The notes beneath the pieces were generated by a model. It saw only the letters and a program-made list of their open reading frames with translations, ran no database searches and was not told the origin of the DNA. From Zooshikella harenae (GTDB lineage: Bacteria; Pseudomonadota; Gammaproteobacteria; Pseudomonadales; Zooshikellaceae), in the NCBI RefSeq assembly GCF_018837975.1, contig NZ_JAGSOY010000012.1, positions 39,992-103,991 of the forward strand: a stretch of DNA of 64,000 bases, given 5' to 3'. This document shows positions 1 to 10,300 of this stretch, one piece after another; positions within the stretch are counted from its first letter, which is position 1, and every line of letters begins with the position of its first letter. The position numbers were made by a program, and so were the translations under genes.

Positions 1-111
1 TCACCCAGCCCTCAACAGCCTCTCTTTGATCAGCGTGAAAAGTCAAATATAGACGATGTCCGTCAGCGTGCGAGAGAGAACCAGCCAGATGCCGAATCAC
101 TCCAGCAGTAG
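1..111 (+). CDS. 3' end of a CDS running in from the left edge (possibly motB)
   Basis: An open plus-strand frame enters at base 1 and stops at TAG 109-111, giving about 36 C-terminal residues. They are polar and rich in Gln, Asp, Glu and Arg and end in ESLQQ, which resembles a disordered tail more than a folded domain. In Pseudomonas-type genomes motB lies beside rsgA, so a MotB tail is possible from gene order alone. Nothing in these residues is diagnostic. A 7-bp hairpin (arms 99-105 and 113-119) overlaps the stop and has no T-run. Confidence 0.5.
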   Translation, partial: SPSPQQPLFDQREKSNIDDVRQRARENQPDAESLQQ

Positions 112-144
112 GCTGGAGTAAAACGAGCCTGTTAGTTACTCTGT

Positions 145-1167
145 TTAACTTGTTTCGGTAAAGCTTTTAGCGATGTGCTCAAAGCTAGCGAGTCGAGTCG
201 CACTAATTAATCCATCCGCTAAAGCTTGTAGAAAGGCACAGCCAGGCTCTTGCTCATGCTGGCAGTCCCTAAATTTACAGTGTCCAATCAAAGGCCTTAA
301 TTCTCGGAATCCTTCTGCTAACTCTATTTTTGACATTGGCCACAGGGCAAATTCTCTAATACCAGGAGAGTCAATAAGTTTTCCCCCAGTTGGAAAATGA
401 AATAGCTTAGCTGATGTTGTGGTGTGTGTACCTTTACCTGTTTGTTTTGACAGTTCACCAACGCGGGCATCAACATCGGGTAGTAAAGCGTTGACTAATG
501 ATGATTTGCCCACGCCAGATTGGCCAACAAAGACACTTGTGTGCTGATCAAGCAGGTTTTGTAAGTCGTCAAGACCATGCTCCTGATGGGTTGATGCCTG
601 AAGTACTCGGTAGTCTAACTGCTGATAGGTGGATAATAATTGTGAAAATGCTTCACTGTTTGCGTTATTAAGTAGGTCAGTTTTGTTAAGCAGTAATACT
701 GGTTCTATATCTTCTATCTCAGCCGCTACCAGATAACGGTCAATCAGATTGGCATAAGGCTCCGGCACAGGGGCGATGACAATGACAATAAAGTCGATGT
801 TTGCTGCGACTGGCTTAAGCTGTTGCCGGCTGTCTGGTCGGGATAGCAAGTTGTGCCGATCTAAGCCGGCAACGACAACACCTGTGCTATCTGCACCAGC
901 TCGCCAAACAACATGGTCTCCAGTGACTAAGGCGGGTAAGTTGGCACGAAGGTGGCAGCGATACTCATTGCCCGGCTGATCAAGAGGCTCTACAGCCAGT
1001 TGAGTTCCATAGTGGGCAATGATCAAACCCTGCTGCTCTAGTCCAAGCTCGCCTGATGCTAAGTCTTGCTGGAACTTTTCCTGCTGCTGGTTCGCGCGCT
1101 TTGCACGCTCATCTTGAATTTTTTTAATGCGCCAGGACTGGCGGCGGTTAAGGCGACGTTTGGCCAT
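145..1167 (-). CDS. rsgA: Small ribosomal subunit biogenesis GTPase RsgA
   Basis: RsgA (YjeQ) is a circularly permuted GTPase that checks late maturation of the 30S subunit in the cytoplasm. The 340-residue product has a basic N-terminus (MAKRRLNRRQ), an OB-fold region, then GTPase motifs in permuted order: NKTD (G4), GQSGVGKSS (G1/P-loop), and DSPG (G3). The C-terminal zinc site is visible as C-x4-C-x-H-x5-C in the stretch CKFRDCQHEQEPGC. Length is normal for the family. The ATG is preceded by GAGAAAG. It is divergent from orn, the arrangement seen in pseudomonads. Confidence 0.97.
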   Translation of the reverse strand: MAKRRLNRRQSWRIKKIQDERAKRANQQQEKFQQDLASGELGLEQQGLIIAHYGTQLAVEPLDQPGNEYRCHLRANLPALVTGDHVVWRAGADSTGVVVAGLDRHNLLSRPDSRQQLKPVAANIDFIVIVIAPVPEPYANLIDRYLVAAEIEDIEPVLLLNKTDLLNNANSEAFSQLLSTYQQLDYRVLQASTHQEHGLDDLQNLLDQHTSVFVGQSGVGKSSLVNALLPDVDARVGELSKQTGKGTHTTTSAKLFHFPTGGKLIDSPGIREFALWPMSKIELAEGFRELRPLIGHCKFRDCQHEQEPGCAFLQALADGLISATRLASFEHIAKSFTETS

Positions 1168-1373
1168 AGGTGGACGGCTTTCTCTCCATAGGCGTTTGCT
1201 TTAGCTATTAGTTGCGCATTATCATGAACCGTGGAGTATAGTTCAACTTTATAGGCATTTATATTTAAGCCCAGTGCGTTTTATACTGAAGATAAGTGTT
1301 CTTGTTGGAAAAGCTTCAAGAGGGCTGCTATGAACTCAGTTGCCAGCATGTTCAATGGTTATAAGGTAGGTTA

Positions 1374-1961
1374 ATGGCTAAAGCAGATAATCTTATTTGG
1401 ATTGATATGGAAATGACGGGGCTGGACCCAGACCTGCATCGTGTCATTGAAATTGCAACAGTAGTGACTGATGACCAGTTGAGCGTAATTGCAGAAGGCC
1501 CCGTGCTGGTCGTTCATCAACCAGATGATCATCTTAGCTTAATGGATGACTGGTGTGTTCAACAGCATGGCAGTTCTGGGTTAACAGCAAAAGTTCGCAA
1601 GAGTTTGATAACAGAAAAACAAGCAGAAGCTGAAACGATTGCATTTCTTTCTCAGTATGTAGAGCCAGGTCAGTCACCCATGTGTGGTAATACCATTGGC
1701 CAGGACCGGCGCTTCCTATACCGTTACATGCCTGACTTGGAGCGATTCTTTCACTATAGAAGTATTGATGTGAGCACCTTAAAAGAGTTAGCTCGTCGCT
1801 GGAATCCTGCTGTGCTTAGTGGGATCAATAAAACAGCTAGTCACCAGGCATTGGCTGATATTTATGAGTCAATTGAAGAGTTACGCTACTATCGAGAACA
1901 CTTCATTCAGCTGCCTTTATCAGCTCCTCCTAAAAAAACGAAGAAAGCAAAAACAGAGTAA
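1374..1961 (+). CDS. orn: Oligoribonuclease
   Basis: Orn is a DEDDh 3'-5' exonuclease that clears 2-5 nt RNAs, including pGpG left from c-di-GMP breakdown. The 195-residue protein shows the first acidic motif in [10 protein letters not shown] and the His/Asp motif near the C-terminus in SHQALADI. The tail is lysine-rich. The ATG follows AAGGTAGGTTA, a good ribosome site. It is divergent from rsgA and convergent with queG, with only 50 bp between the two stops. Its pGpG-clearing role is relevant to the diguanylate cyclase encoded at 42.4 kb, a functional inference only. Confidence 0.97.
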   Translation: MAKADNLIWIDMEMTGLDPDLHRVIEIATVVTDDQLSVIAEGPVLVVHQPDDHLSLMDDWCVQQHGSSGLTAKVRKSLITEKQAEAETIAFLSQYVEPGQSPMCGNTIGQDRRFLYRYMPDLERFFHYRSIDVSTLKELARRWNPAVLSGINKTASHQALADIYESIEELRYYREHFIQLPLSAPPKKTKKAKTE

Positions 1962-2011
1962 CAGTGAGTCTAAGTTGAGCGCAGAAGCCTATAGCTAGCC
2001 CTTAGCCATAT

Positions 2012-3097
2012 CTAGCGCTCTTCTGTTTTTATTTCATGTTGTCTTAGCGCCCAGGAAACATGCTCTTGAACCATTTCATTGGGAAAGTTCAGTCTGCTTT
2101 TTAGTGCCGCGATAACCTTTGCTGTTGTTGGCGCATTACCGAGACCCACTGCTAGGTTACGAAGCCATCCTACATATCCAGTACGTCGTATTGGTGAACC
2201 CTCGGTATAAGTGAGAAACTGCTCCTCAGTCCATAAAAACAAAGTAGTTAGATCGCTGCTATCCAACGTGTGCCGTGGCAGGAAGTCGGTTTCCTGAGTT
2301 GGCTTGGCAAATTTATTCCAGGGGCATACCAACTGGCAGTCATCACAGCCAAAAACACGGTTGCCAATTTTAGAGCGGAGGTTTTCTGGAATTGATCCTT
2401 TCAACTCAATAGTCAAATAAGAAATACATTTACGAGCATCCAGTTGGTATGGCCCGACGAATGCGTCAGTTGGACATATGTCCAGGCAGGCTTGGCAACT
2501 TCCACAGTGTTTGGTGGCTTGGGGGGGATCGGTTGGTAGAGGAAGATTAGTATAAAGCTCTCCTAAAAAGAACCAAGAGCCTGCTTTACTGTTAAGGACC
2601 AGCGTATTCTTACCAATCCAGCCTAACCCTGCGTTTTCTGCAATTGCTTTTTCCAGTACCGGGGCGGAGTCGGCAAATGCACGATAGCCAAAGTTACCAA
2701 CAGAATCAGTTATTTTATTAGCAAGTTTAGCCAGGCGCTTGCGAATGACTTTATGGTAGTCGCGGCCCAGGGCGTAGCGTGAAATGTATGCTTGTGAAGA
2801 GTTTTGCAGAACTTTAACCGCCTGGGTATCACCTGGTAAGTAATCCATTCTGACGGAAATAATACTGATCGTACCAGGCACTAGCTCATTAGGACGGCTG
2901 CGTTTATTGCCATGGTCTGCCAGGTAGTTCATCTCGCCATGGAAGCCATTCGCTAACCACTTTTTCAAGTAAACTTCATGCTCGCTCAGGTCAATACCTG
3001 TAATTCCTACATCCTGAAAGCCAAGCTCTCTTGCCCACTGCTTAATCTGTTTAGCCAGCAAGACAAAGTCAGTTTGTTGGGAGGCTGTGTTTGTCAT
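2012..3097 (-). CDS. queG: Epoxyqueuosine reductase
   Basis: QueG catalyses the last step of queuosine synthesis in tRNA, reducing epoxyqueuosine with cobalamin and two 4Fe-4S clusters. The 361-residue protein carries both cluster motifs: CGSCQACLDICP and CDDCQLVCPWN, about 50 residues apart. The family N-terminal catalytic region contains an invariant-looking segment RYALGRDYH. Length is usual. Start ATG has GAGAAAG upstream. In pseudomonads queG sits beside orn and the nnr gene as here, with nnr divergent. Confidence 0.95.
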   Translation of the reverse strand: MTNTASQQTDFVLLAKQIKQWARELGFQDVGITGIDLSEHEVYLKKWLANGFHGEMNYLADHGNKRSRPNELVPGTISIISVRMDYLPGDTQAVKVLQNSSQAYISRYALGRDYHKVIRKRLAKLANKITDSVGNFGYRAFADSAPVLEKAIAENAGLGWIGKNTLVLNSKAGSWFFLGELYTNLPLPTDPPQATKHCGSCQACLDICPTDAFVGPYQLDARKCISYLTIELKGSIPENLRSKIGNRVFGCDDCQLVCPWNKFAKPTQETDFLPRHTLDSSDLTTLFLWTEEQFLTYTEGSPIRRTGYVGWLRNLAVGLGNAPTTAKVIAALKSRLNFPNEMVQEHVSWALRQHEIKTEER

Positions 3098-3380
3098 GCT
3101 TTCTCACTACTATGCATTTAGCTGGTATAGGGTTTGAGACTGGCAGAAGCTAGCAAATCCTGATTATGAATTTCTTGAGACTCGTAAATTAGGGTGGGAC
3201 CTATGGAGAACGACAGTATAACTATTCATCAATGACCACTTGTGTAGTGGAAGTGAATATTTACTTATCTGGGGAACCCACATCTTAAGCGAGTGTCAAC
3301 GTTTTAAGTGCTAGATAAAGACTACAGTCAACGTATAATTGCAACAGGGCTTTCTAGCTACGCTTGGGGGATGCAAACGT

Positions 3381-4934
3381 ATGAACCATAGTTTACCACA
3401 GCCACTCTTTACCGCAGAACAGGTTAGAAAATTAGATAATGCTGTAATCTCTGAGCAAGGCATTGCGGGCTTTGAGTTAATGATGCGTGCAGGTAAAGCT
3501 GCATATCGCGCTATGATTGCGCACTGGCACTTAAGATCGCAACAGCAACGCTTAATCTCTCAACAGCCCGCCTGCAAGATTCAGGTTTTTTGTGGGGGTG
3601 GTAATAATAGTGGTGATGGCTACATTGTCGCAGGGCTTGCAGCTCAGGCTGGCTTTACTGCAGAAGCCATCATGGCAGTTCCGAAGGAGTGCTTGCAAGG
3701 AGATGCACTTTTAGCCTATGAGTGGTGCCAACAGTTTGACATTATTTTGACGCCATATGATGCATCGACCAAAATAGATGGTGATATTTTGGTCGATGCA
3801 TTGCTTGGAACGGGGTTGTCTGGTGCCGTTCGTGATCCCTATTTAGCGATTATTGAGCATATCAATGCAGCAAACAGACCTATTTTGGCGATAGATATTC
3901 CCTCTGGATTATGTGCAGATACAGGTTCAGTGCTAGGTATAGCTATAAAAGCGAGCCTAACAGTAAGTTTTATCGGCATGAAAAGAGGACTGCTAACGGG
4001 GGTGGCTCCTGACTACTGTGGAGAATTGGTATATGCCAGTCTAAATGTGCCTGATTCAGTTTTTGATTCTGTGTCTACGAAAGTTTGGCAGCTGAGCGAT
4101 CAAACGATAGGTCCGGTGTTATTGCCACGTGCTCGGTGTGCTCATAAAGGGCTTTTTGGACACTTACTTATTATTGGTGGTGGAGCAGGTATGGCGGGTG
4201 CGGTCACTATGGCTGCTGAAGCTGCACTAAGTATGGGGGTTGGGCTGGTTACAGTTGCAACCTTGGCTCATCATGCTGCAGCCATTCAGGCAAGAACGCC
4301 AGAAGTAATGGTACATGCTATCGATGACCCTCTACACCTTGAAGCATTATTGGTTGATAAGACGGCTATCGTAATTGGCCCTGGTCTTGGTAAAGATGAC
4401 TGGGGTATGGCTGTACTCAAAACTGCACTGAAAGTTAAGTTGCCTTTATTAGTCGATGCAGATGGCCTTAACCTAATGGCTCAACAGAGTGATACCTTGC
4501 ACTGTAACAGTAAGCAGTTGCTACTAACACCTCATCCAGGTGAGGCCAGTAGGTTACTGGGAGAAAGTACACCATCTGTTCAGCAGGATCGTTTTACGGC
4601 AATTGATCGTCTTTGTAAGACCTTTCAAGCCTCAGTTGTGCTAAAGGGAGCAGGTAGTTTGGTGAGTGATGGTGAGCAAGTATGGGTTTGCCCTGATGGA
4701 AATCCAGGTATGGCATCTGGTGGTATGGGTGATGTGCTAAGTGGTATGTTAGGTGCCTTTTTAGCGATGGGGCTACCACCTTGTGAGGCGGCAAAACTGG
4801 GCGTGTGGTTGCATGCAACGGCTGCTGATGTGATTGCGGCTGAGTTTGGAGAGTGGGGGCTTAGAGCGACAGAGATTATACCAGAAGCTCGCCATCTTTT
4901 GAATCAATTAGTCACGGGAAGTGAGGAACAATGA
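3381..4934 (+). CDS. nnr: Bifunctional NAD(P)H-hydrate epimerase / ADP-dependent NAD(P)H-hydrate dehydratase
   Basis: This two-domain repair enzyme returns damaged NADHX/NADPHX to NAD(P)H. The N-terminal half (about residues 5-220) is the YjeF-N epimerase, with FCGGGNNSGDGYI marking the nucleotide site. The C-terminal half (about 235-505) is the ribokinase-like dehydratase, with NPGMASGGMGDVLSG as its nucleotide-binding signature. I chose the ATG at 3381 because it has GGGGGATG just upstream and gives a normal start (MNHSLPQPLFTAEQ). An in-frame TTG at 3339 would add 14 residues. It overlaps tsaE by 4 bp (ATGA), so translation is probably coupled. Confidence 0.94.
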   Translation: MNHSLPQPLFTAEQVRKLDNAVISEQGIAGFELMMRAGKAAYRAMIAHWHLRSQQQRLISQQPACKIQVFCGGGNNSGDGYIVAGLAAQAGFTAEAIMAVPKECLQGDALLAYEWCQQFDIILTPYDASTKIDGDILVDALLGTGLSGAVRDPYLAIIEHINAANRPILAIDIPSGLCADTGSVLGIAIKASLTVSFIGMKRGLLTGVAPDYCGELVYASLNVPDSVFDSVSTKVWQLSDQTIGPVLLPRARCAHKGLFGHLLIIGGGAGMAGAVTMAAEAALSMGVGLVTVATLAHHAAAIQARTPEVMVHAIDDPLHLEALLVDKTAIVIGPGLGKDDWGMAVLKTALKVKLPLLVDADGLNLMAQQSDTLHCNSKQLLLTPHPGEASRLLGESTPSVQQDRFTAIDRLCKTFQASVVLKGAGSLVSDGEQVWVCPDGNPGMASGGMGDVLSGMLGAFLAMGLPPCEAAKLGVWLHATAADVIAAEFGEWGLRATEIIPEARHLLNQLVTGSEEQ

Positions 4935-5416
4935 CTTCTGGGCAGACTATTCTGTTAATAGATGAAGCTGCAACTATTGGCTTTGGACAACAGCTCGCCA
5001 AAGCAAGTGGGGGCAAGGGTGTTATTTTTCTTTATGGGGATTTAGGTGCAGGTAAAACCACATTATGTAGGGGAGTTTTGCAGCAAATGGGGCATGATGG
5101 CGCTGTAAAAAGTCCAACATATACTTTAGTAGAACCATATAACCTGGTATCAGGACAAGTTGTCTATCATTTTGATCTTTATCGTTTGGGTGATCCTGAA
5201 GAGTTAGAACTTTTAGGGGGGCGTGAATACTTTAACCAGTCCGCCTTATGCATGATTGAGTGGCCTGAACGTGGGACTGGTTTTTTACCCCCTGCCGATC
5301 TTAAGCTCACCTTGCAGTATCAGCAAGGGGCTCGGACTATTGAAGTTCTGCCTGTCAGCCAGCATGGTCAAAATATTGCTGCAAAGCTTGTTCATGATAG
5401 AAATGTAAACCATTAG
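4931..5416 (+). CDS. tsaE: tRNA threonylcarbamoyladenosine biosynthesis protein TsaE
   Basis: TsaE is the ATPase partner of TsaB and TsaD in making t6A37 on tRNAs that read ANN codons. The 161-residue product has a clear Walker A motif (GDLGAGKTTLCRG), the family SPTYTLVEPY segment and the FDLYRL motif. Length is normal. It overlaps the nnr stop by ATGA and precedes amiB by 14 bp, the same nnr-tsaE-amiB-mutL order seen in many gammaproteobacteria. Confidence 0.96.
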   Translation: MTSGQTILLIDEAATIGFGQQLAKASGGKGVIFLYGDLGAGKTTLCRGVLQQMGHDGAVKSPTYTLVEPYNLVSGQVVYHFDLYRLGDPEELELLGGREYFNQSALCMIEWPERGTGFLPPADLKLTLQYQQGARTIEVLPVSQHGQNIAAKLVHDRNVNH

Positions 5417-5430
5417 GGGTTCCTGTCATT

Positions 5431-6768
5431 ATGATCAACAGGTTAGTCATGATGTTGGCCTGCGTGAGCTTGTGGCTGGTAAATGTTACTCAGGCGGCTG
5501 ATATCAAAGGGGTTAGGTTGTGGCGTGCACCTGATAATACGCGCTTGGTTTTTGACTTGTCAGGACCCATTGACCATAAAATTTTTCAGTTAGAGAATCC
5601 TGACCGTCTGGTTATTGACATTAAGCAGGCTAAGTTAAAATCAGCATTCAGCGAATTGACGCTCAGCAACACACCTATTAATAAAGTTCGTCATGGCAAG
5701 CGTAATGGCCGTGATTTAAGGGTTGTATTGGACTTAAAAACGGCCGTCAGGCCTAGGAGCTTTGTACTTAAGCCAAATGAGACTTATGGTGATCGACTGG
5801 TTATTGATTTGTATGACCGTAATGTAAAGCCAGTGATTAAGTCTGTACCTCAAGTAGCAATAACTTCTTCTGGACGAGTAGGGCGCGACATCATTATTGC
5901 GGTAGATGCAGGACATGGTGGTGATGACCCTGGCGCTATTGGCTATCGTGGTGTTCGTGAAAAAGATGTCGTCTTGCAGATTGCTCGGCGTTTGCATCAG
6001 TTTTTTAGTAGAGAGCCTGGGTTTAAATCATTTCTTATTCGAGAAGGCGATTACTATGTGGGATTACGTCAGCGTACTGTAATTGCTCGTCAACGGCGTG
6101 CTGATTTGTTTGTTTCGATTCACGCTGATGCCTTTAAGAATCGACGTGCAAATGGCGCCTCTGTCTTTGCACTTTCACAACGTGGTGCAACCTCTGAGAC
6201 AGCTCGCTGGCTTGCCAGTCGGGAGAATAGTTCTGATCTAATTGGTGGGGTGGGTAATGTCAGTTTAAGTGATAAAGATGCAACCTTGGCAGGGGTTCTG
6301 CTGGATTTATCCATGACTGCAACCCTGACCTCCAGCTTAGAAGCAGGAGGGCAGGTTCTACGCAATATGGGGCAGATCAGTCGTCTCCACAAGCGACACG
6401 TTGAGCAAGCTGGGTTTATGGTGTTGAAATCCCCTGATATTCCATCCATTTTGGTTGAGGCAGGCTTTATCACCAACCCGATCGATGGCCAAAAGCTGGC
6501 AACACGCGCTCACCAAGAACGTGTGGCTCGGGCTGTCTTTAATGGCCTTAAGAAATATTTTTACCAAGTTCCTCCTGCTAATACCTATGTTGCTCAGCTT
6601 AAGCAACGTGGACCAGTAGCTGGTCCAACCCGTTATGTTATCAAGCGAGGTGATACGCTCTCTGAGATTGCCAGTAGGCATAATGTATCAGTGAGTAGTT
6701 TACGCGCCAGAAATAACCTAAAAGCGGACAGGATTCGTGTAGGACAGATATTACAAATTCCTAACTAA
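5431..6768 (+). CDS. amiB: N-acetylmuramoyl-L-alanine amidase AmiB (AMIN, Amidase_3, LysM)
   Basis: This periplasmic zinc amidase cleaves septal peptidoglycan during daughter-cell separation. The 445-residue precursor has a signal peptide (about residues 1-22, ending TQA) and an AMIN domain (about 24-125) that localises the enzyme to the septum. The Amidase_3 domain (about 150-375) shows zinc-ligand motifs VDAGHGG, SIHADAF and the catalytic-Glu segment ILVEAGFITNP. A C-terminal LysM domain (about 400-444) starts YVIKRGDTLSEIA. The LysM and the tsaE/mutL context favour AmiB over AmiC. By analogy with family members it would need EnvC/NlpD-type activators, which are not in this window. Confidence 0.95.
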   Translation: MINRLVMMLACVSLWLVNVTQAADIKGVRLWRAPDNTRLVFDLSGPIDHKIFQLENPDRLVIDIKQAKLKSAFSELTLSNTPINKVRHGKRNGRDLRVVLDLKTAVRPRSFVLKPNETYGDRLVIDLYDRNVKPVIKSVPQVAITSSGRVGRDIIIAVDAGHGGDDPGAIGYRGVREKDVVLQIARRLHQFFSREPGFKSFLIREGDYYVGLRQRTVIARQRRADLFVSIHADAFKNRRANGASVFALSQRGATSETARWLASRENSSDLIGGVGNVSLSDKDATLAGVLLDLSMTATLTSSLEAGGQVLRNMGQISRLHKRHVEQAGFMVLKSPDIPSILVEAGFITNPIDGQKLATRAHQERVARAVFNGLKKYFYQVPPANTYVAQLKQRGPVAGPTRYVIKRGDTLSEIASRHNVSVSSLRARNNLKADRIRVGQILQIPN

Positions 6769-6803
6769 AGCGAACTGGAATAATGTGATTTAAGGTGTTT
6801 CAG

Positions 6804-6848
6804 CGGGTAAAAACTGGACAGGGTGCTTTTCACTTTGTCCATTACCCG
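6804..6848. terminator. Long two-part hairpin between amiB and mutL
   Basis: Outer arms CGGGTAA (6804-6810) and TTACCCG (6842-6848) enclose inner arms TGGACA (6815-6820) and TGTCCA (6836-6841), with further weak pairing toward a CTTTT loop. No T-run follows on either strand. It may protect the amiB 3' end or reduce read-through into mutL. Confidence 0.5.
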
Positions 6849-6911
6849 TTAACCTAAGCGCCCTCCAAACTGAGCTTATACTCCAACTAATATAAAGATG
6901 ACGCAATAATC

Positions 6912-8867
6912 ATGAAGCGTATAAGTCTGCTAAGCCCACGCTTAGCGAACCAGATTGCTGCAGGCGAAGTCGTTGAGCGTCCTGCTTCAGTAGTCAAAGA
7001 ACTGGTTGAAAACAGTATTGATGCGGGTGCTACTCGAGTTGATATTGATATAGAAAGTGGTGGCGTAAAGCTTATCAAAATTCGTGACAATGGCGGTGGT
7101 ATTTTAAAAGATGACCTAGCGCTAGCACTCAGCCGCCATGCTACCAGTAAAATTACTGAACTCGAAGATTTAGAGGCTGTGGCAAGCTTGGGCTTTCGTG
7201 GTGAGGCATTGGCCAGTATCTGTTCTGTGTCTCGACTGTTGCTGACATCTAATACCGAAGGGCAAGAAGAAGCATGGTGTGTGCGCGTAGAAGGGCGCGA
7301 TATGGAGCCAGTTTTATCGCCTGCATCTCATCCAACGGGTACAACAATAGAGGTGCGAGATTTATTTTATAATACCCCAGCTCGCCGCAAGTTTTTAAGA
7401 ACCGAAAAAACTGAGTTTGGCCATTTAGAAGAAGTGATTAAGCGCATAGCGTTGAGTCATTTCGATATTAACTTTCAGTTGCGTCATAACCAGCGAGTGA
7501 TCCACCAGCTGCGTGCTGCCCATAGTGCTTTGGAAAAGGACCGGCGGGTGGCTACGGTTTGTGGTCCAGCCTTTCTTGAGCAGGCGGTTTGTATAGATGC
7601 CCAAGTAGGAGATATGCGTTTATGGGGTTGGGTTGGACTGCCAACATTTTCCCGAAGCCAGGCTGATCTTCAATATTTCTTTGTTAATGGGCGAGTGATT
7701 CGTGACAAGCTGGTTAGTCATGCCGTTCGCCAAGCCTATCGCGATGTGCTTTATAACGGTCGGCACCCTGCTTTTGTGCTTTATCTGGAGCTTGATCCTG
7801 CAGGGGTGGATGTCAATGTACATCCAACAAAGCATGAAGTGCGTTTTCGTGATAGTCGGGCTGTGCATAACTTTCTGTTTAGTCAGTTGCATCATGCTTT
7901 AGCGGAAGTGAGTCCTGAGCATCACTTAATATCACAAAATTTGGCTGAGAAGAGTCAAGAGGTTCAGGATGCAGATAATAGTGCTTCTGGTGTGTTTGCT
8001 GGACAGCAGCCAATAGACTGGTCGCAAAACCGTGAACATATGGATGGCTCAGCTTTAGGAAAGACTGAAAAACCATCCATTTTTCAAAAGGATCATCCTC
8101 CTGTCCAGTATGCTTCAATGTCGGGCAAGCCGCAGTCTGGTTTATCCTCAAAGCGCTGGGACCAGCAATCATCACCTTCTACTCAGCAGGTTAATGAGCA
8201 AATTACAGGTTGGCAGCAACTGGATAACAGTGCTGAGCAGGTCTGGCATGAACTGCAAAATAAAGAGGTCACTCATGGGGAAATTCCACCATTAGGATTT
8301 GCTGTGGCTCAGCTAAAAGGTGTGTATATCCTGGCTGAAAATGAGCATGGCATGGTATTGGTTGATATGCATGCAGCGCATGAACGAATTACCTATGAGC
8401 GAATGAAGCAGGCTTATGCGGGGGAAGGTATTAAGACCCAGCCTTTACTGGTTCCTGAATCGATTGCTATTAGCCAGCGCGAGGCGGACTGTGCGGAAGA
8501 GCATAAGGCACTCTTTAAAACCCTAGGCTTTCTGGTGGCGAGAATGGGACCTGAAACGCTCGTGATTCGAGAAATTCCTGCTATTTTAGGTAAACAAAAT
8601 GTAAAGCCACTGGTTACAGCCGTGTTAAGCGATTTGCTGGAGTATGGTACCAGTGATCGGATTCAAGCACATACCAATGAAATACTGGGCACGATGGCTT
8701 GTCATGGATCAGTGAGAGCTAACCGAAGACTGACAATTGCAGAAATGAATGCATTACTTCGTGATATGGAGAAAACTGAGCGGAGTGGACAGTGTAATCA
8801 TGGTCGTCCTACCTGGATACAGTTGACGATGACAGAGCTAGATAAGTTATTTCTTCGGGGTCGTTAA
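6912..8867 (+). CDS. mutL: DNA mismatch repair protein MutL
   Basis: MutL links mismatch recognition by MutS to strand cleavage. The 651-residue protein has the N-terminal GHKL ATPase with NSIDAGA, DNGGGI and GFRGEAL motifs. A variable polar linker (about 335-450) leads to the C-terminal dimerisation domain. The C-terminal domain contains [12 protein letters not shown] at about residues 485-496, which fits the metal-binding endonuclease motif D-x-H-A-x2-E-x4-E. It also has ACHGSVRA and CNHGRP, the accompanying conserved motifs. This makes it a latent-endonuclease MutL, unlike the E. coli protein that works with MutH. The stop abuts the miaA ATG exactly. Confidence 0.97.
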   Translation: MKRISLLSPRLANQIAAGEVVERPASVVKELVENSIDAGATRVDIDIESGGVKLIKIRDNGGGILKDDLALALSRHATSKITELEDLEAVASLGFRGEALASICSVSRLLLTSNTEGQEEAWCVRVEGRDMEPVLSPASHPTGTTIEVRDLFYNTPARRKFLRTEKTEFGHLEEVIKRIALSHFDINFQLRHNQRVIHQLRAAHSALEKDRRVATVCGPAFLEQAVCIDAQVGDMRLWGWVGLPTFSRSQADLQYFFVNGRVIRDKLVSHAVRQAYRDVLYNGRHPAFVLYLELDPAGVDVNVHPTKHEVRFRDSRAVHNFLFSQLHHALAEVSPEHHLISQNLAEKSQEVQDADNSASGVFAGQQPIDWSQNREHMDGSALGKTEKPSIFQKDHPPVQYASMSGKPQSGLSSKRWDQQSSPSTQQVNEQITGWQQLDNSAEQVWHELQNKEVTHGEIPPLGFAVAQLKGVYILAENEHGMVLVDMHAAHERITYERMKQAYAGEGIKTQPLLVPESIAISQREADCAEEHKALFKTLGFLVARMGPETLVIREIPAILGKQNVKPLVTAVLSDLLEYGTSDRIQAHTNEILGTMACHGSVRANRRLTIAEMNALLRDMEKTERSGQCNHGRPTWIQLTMTELDKLFLRGR

Positions 8868-9815
8868 ATGAGTATTAAGCAGCGACCACTCGCTATTTTT
8901 CTGATGGGACCAACAGCGTCTGGTAAAACTGATTTGGCTCTTTTTTTAGCTAAGCGTTTTCCTTTTGAGTTGATCAGTGTGGATTCTGCGATGGTGTATC
9001 GTGGTATGGATATTGGTACAGCTAAGCCAGATTGCGTAACATTAGCAAAATATCCACATCATCTAGTTGATATCTTAGACCCTGTCGAACCTTATTCTGC
9101 TGCAGACTTTGCAGAGGATGCATTACAGCTGATGGCAGAGATAAGCAAAAAGGGAAAAATACCACTCTTAGTGGGCGGAACTATGTTATATTACAAAGTT
9201 CTGTTTGAGGGTATAGCGACTGAATTGCCGTCTGCGGATGAAACCATTCGTACACAAATTTTAAGTGATGCAGCAAAACTAGGTTGGACTGCATTGCATC
9301 AACGACTGGCTTCCTTTGATCCTGAGTCAGCGCAGCGAATTCACCCAAATGACCCTCAGCGCATGCAACGTGCGCTTGAAGTGTATCTGTTGACGGGCAA
9401 GACACTCACTCAGTACCACCTTGAGCAACAAGAAGCTCACGAATTTCCTTATCGCACATTGAATCTGGCCATTGCGCCTGTTGAGCGTGCAGTGCTGCAC
9501 CAGCGCATTGCTGATCGTTTTCAGCAAATGTTGACGTTAGGTTTTATTGATGAAGTCGCGGCATTAAAACAGCGCGATGATTTATCAAAAAAGCTTCCAA
9601 GTATGCGTGCTGTTGGTTATAGACAGGTGTGGGATTATTTGGATGGGGAACTGAGTTACGAGGAAATGATCGAAAAGGGAGTGATTGCAACCCGACAACT
9701 GGCAAAGCGTCAATTTACCTGGTTAAGACGTTGGAAAAACTTGACCTGGTTGGACTCTTTGGCAACAGATGCGGAATATACGGCCTTGAAAATAGTAGAG
9801 CAGGAACTTATATAG
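8868..9815 (+). CDS. miaA: tRNA dimethylallyltransferase
   Basis: MiaA transfers a dimethylallyl group to A37 of tRNAs reading UNN codons. The 315-residue protein begins with the P-loop [12 protein letters not shown], followed by [16 protein letters not shown], the family's substrate-site signature, and ends in the tRNA-binding region with [13 protein letters not shown]. Length is normal. Its ATG directly follows the mutL TAA, so translation is almost certainly coupled. The mutL-miaA-hfq-hflX order is conserved across gammaproteobacteria. Confidence 0.97.
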   Translation: MSIKQRPLAIFLMGPTASGKTDLALFLAKRFPFELISVDSAMVYRGMDIGTAKPDCVTLAKYPHHLVDILDPVEPYSAADFAEDALQLMAEISKKGKIPLLVGGTMLYYKVLFEGIATELPSADETIRTQILSDAAKLGWTALHQRLASFDPESAQRIHPNDPQRMQRALEVYLLTGKTLTQYHLEQQEAHEFPYRTLNLAIAPVERAVLHQRIADRFQQMLTLGFIDEVAALKQRDDLSKKLPSMRAVGYRQVWDYLDGELSYEEMIEKGVIATRQLAKRQFTWLRRWKNLTWLDSLATDAEYTALKIVEQELI

Positions 9816-10030
9816 GGTTTGGCTCACAAATTTCAGCTATCATGTGGCTGATTTTGGCTGTGCACACTATGGTTTTAATGGAACATACTGGCTTTCAGTA
9901 TGAACACCATTTTGCCGCTGTAGATTGATTACTGTGTTGACCTCATCTTACTGCTAATCAAACTGACTTGGCGGATTCTTTGTAGTAAGCACTTTTTTTT
10001 ATTTTTTTTGAACGATAAAGGAGTACAACA

Positions 10031-10279
10031 ATGTCAAAAGGGCACTCTTTACAAGACCCTTACTTAAACCTGCTTAGAAAAGAGCGTATCCCGGTTTCTA
10101 TCTATTTAGTCAACGGTATCAAGCTACAGGGCCAAGTTGAGTCCTTCGACCAATTTGTCATCCTGCTGAAAAATACAGTTAGTCAAATGGTATACAAACA
10201 CGCGATTTCAACAGTAGTGCCAAGTCGTCCTGTGCGGCTGCCTATGCAGAATACTGAGCAGGGTGAAGCTACAAGCTAG
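10031..10279 (+). CDS. hfq: RNA chaperone Hfq
   Basis: Hfq is the hexameric Sm-like chaperone that pairs small RNAs with mRNAs. The 82-residue product has the near-invariant N-terminus ([10 protein letters not shown]), Sm1 region ([13 protein letters not shown]), and Sm2 [10 protein letters not shown]. The C-terminal tail is short, as in Pseudomonas. A strong site AAAGGAG precedes the ATG. Upstream, at about 9990-10010, lies an unusual poly-T stretch of two T8 runs split by one A, without a stem. A 215-bp gap separates it from miaA and could carry its own promoter. Confidence 0.98.
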   Translation: MSKGHSLQDPYLNLLRKERIPVSIYLVNGIKLQGQVESFDQFVILLKNTVSQMVYKHAISTVVPSRPVRLPMQNTEQGEATS

Positions 10280-10300
10280 TTAATTAGCAGGAGATTCGCA

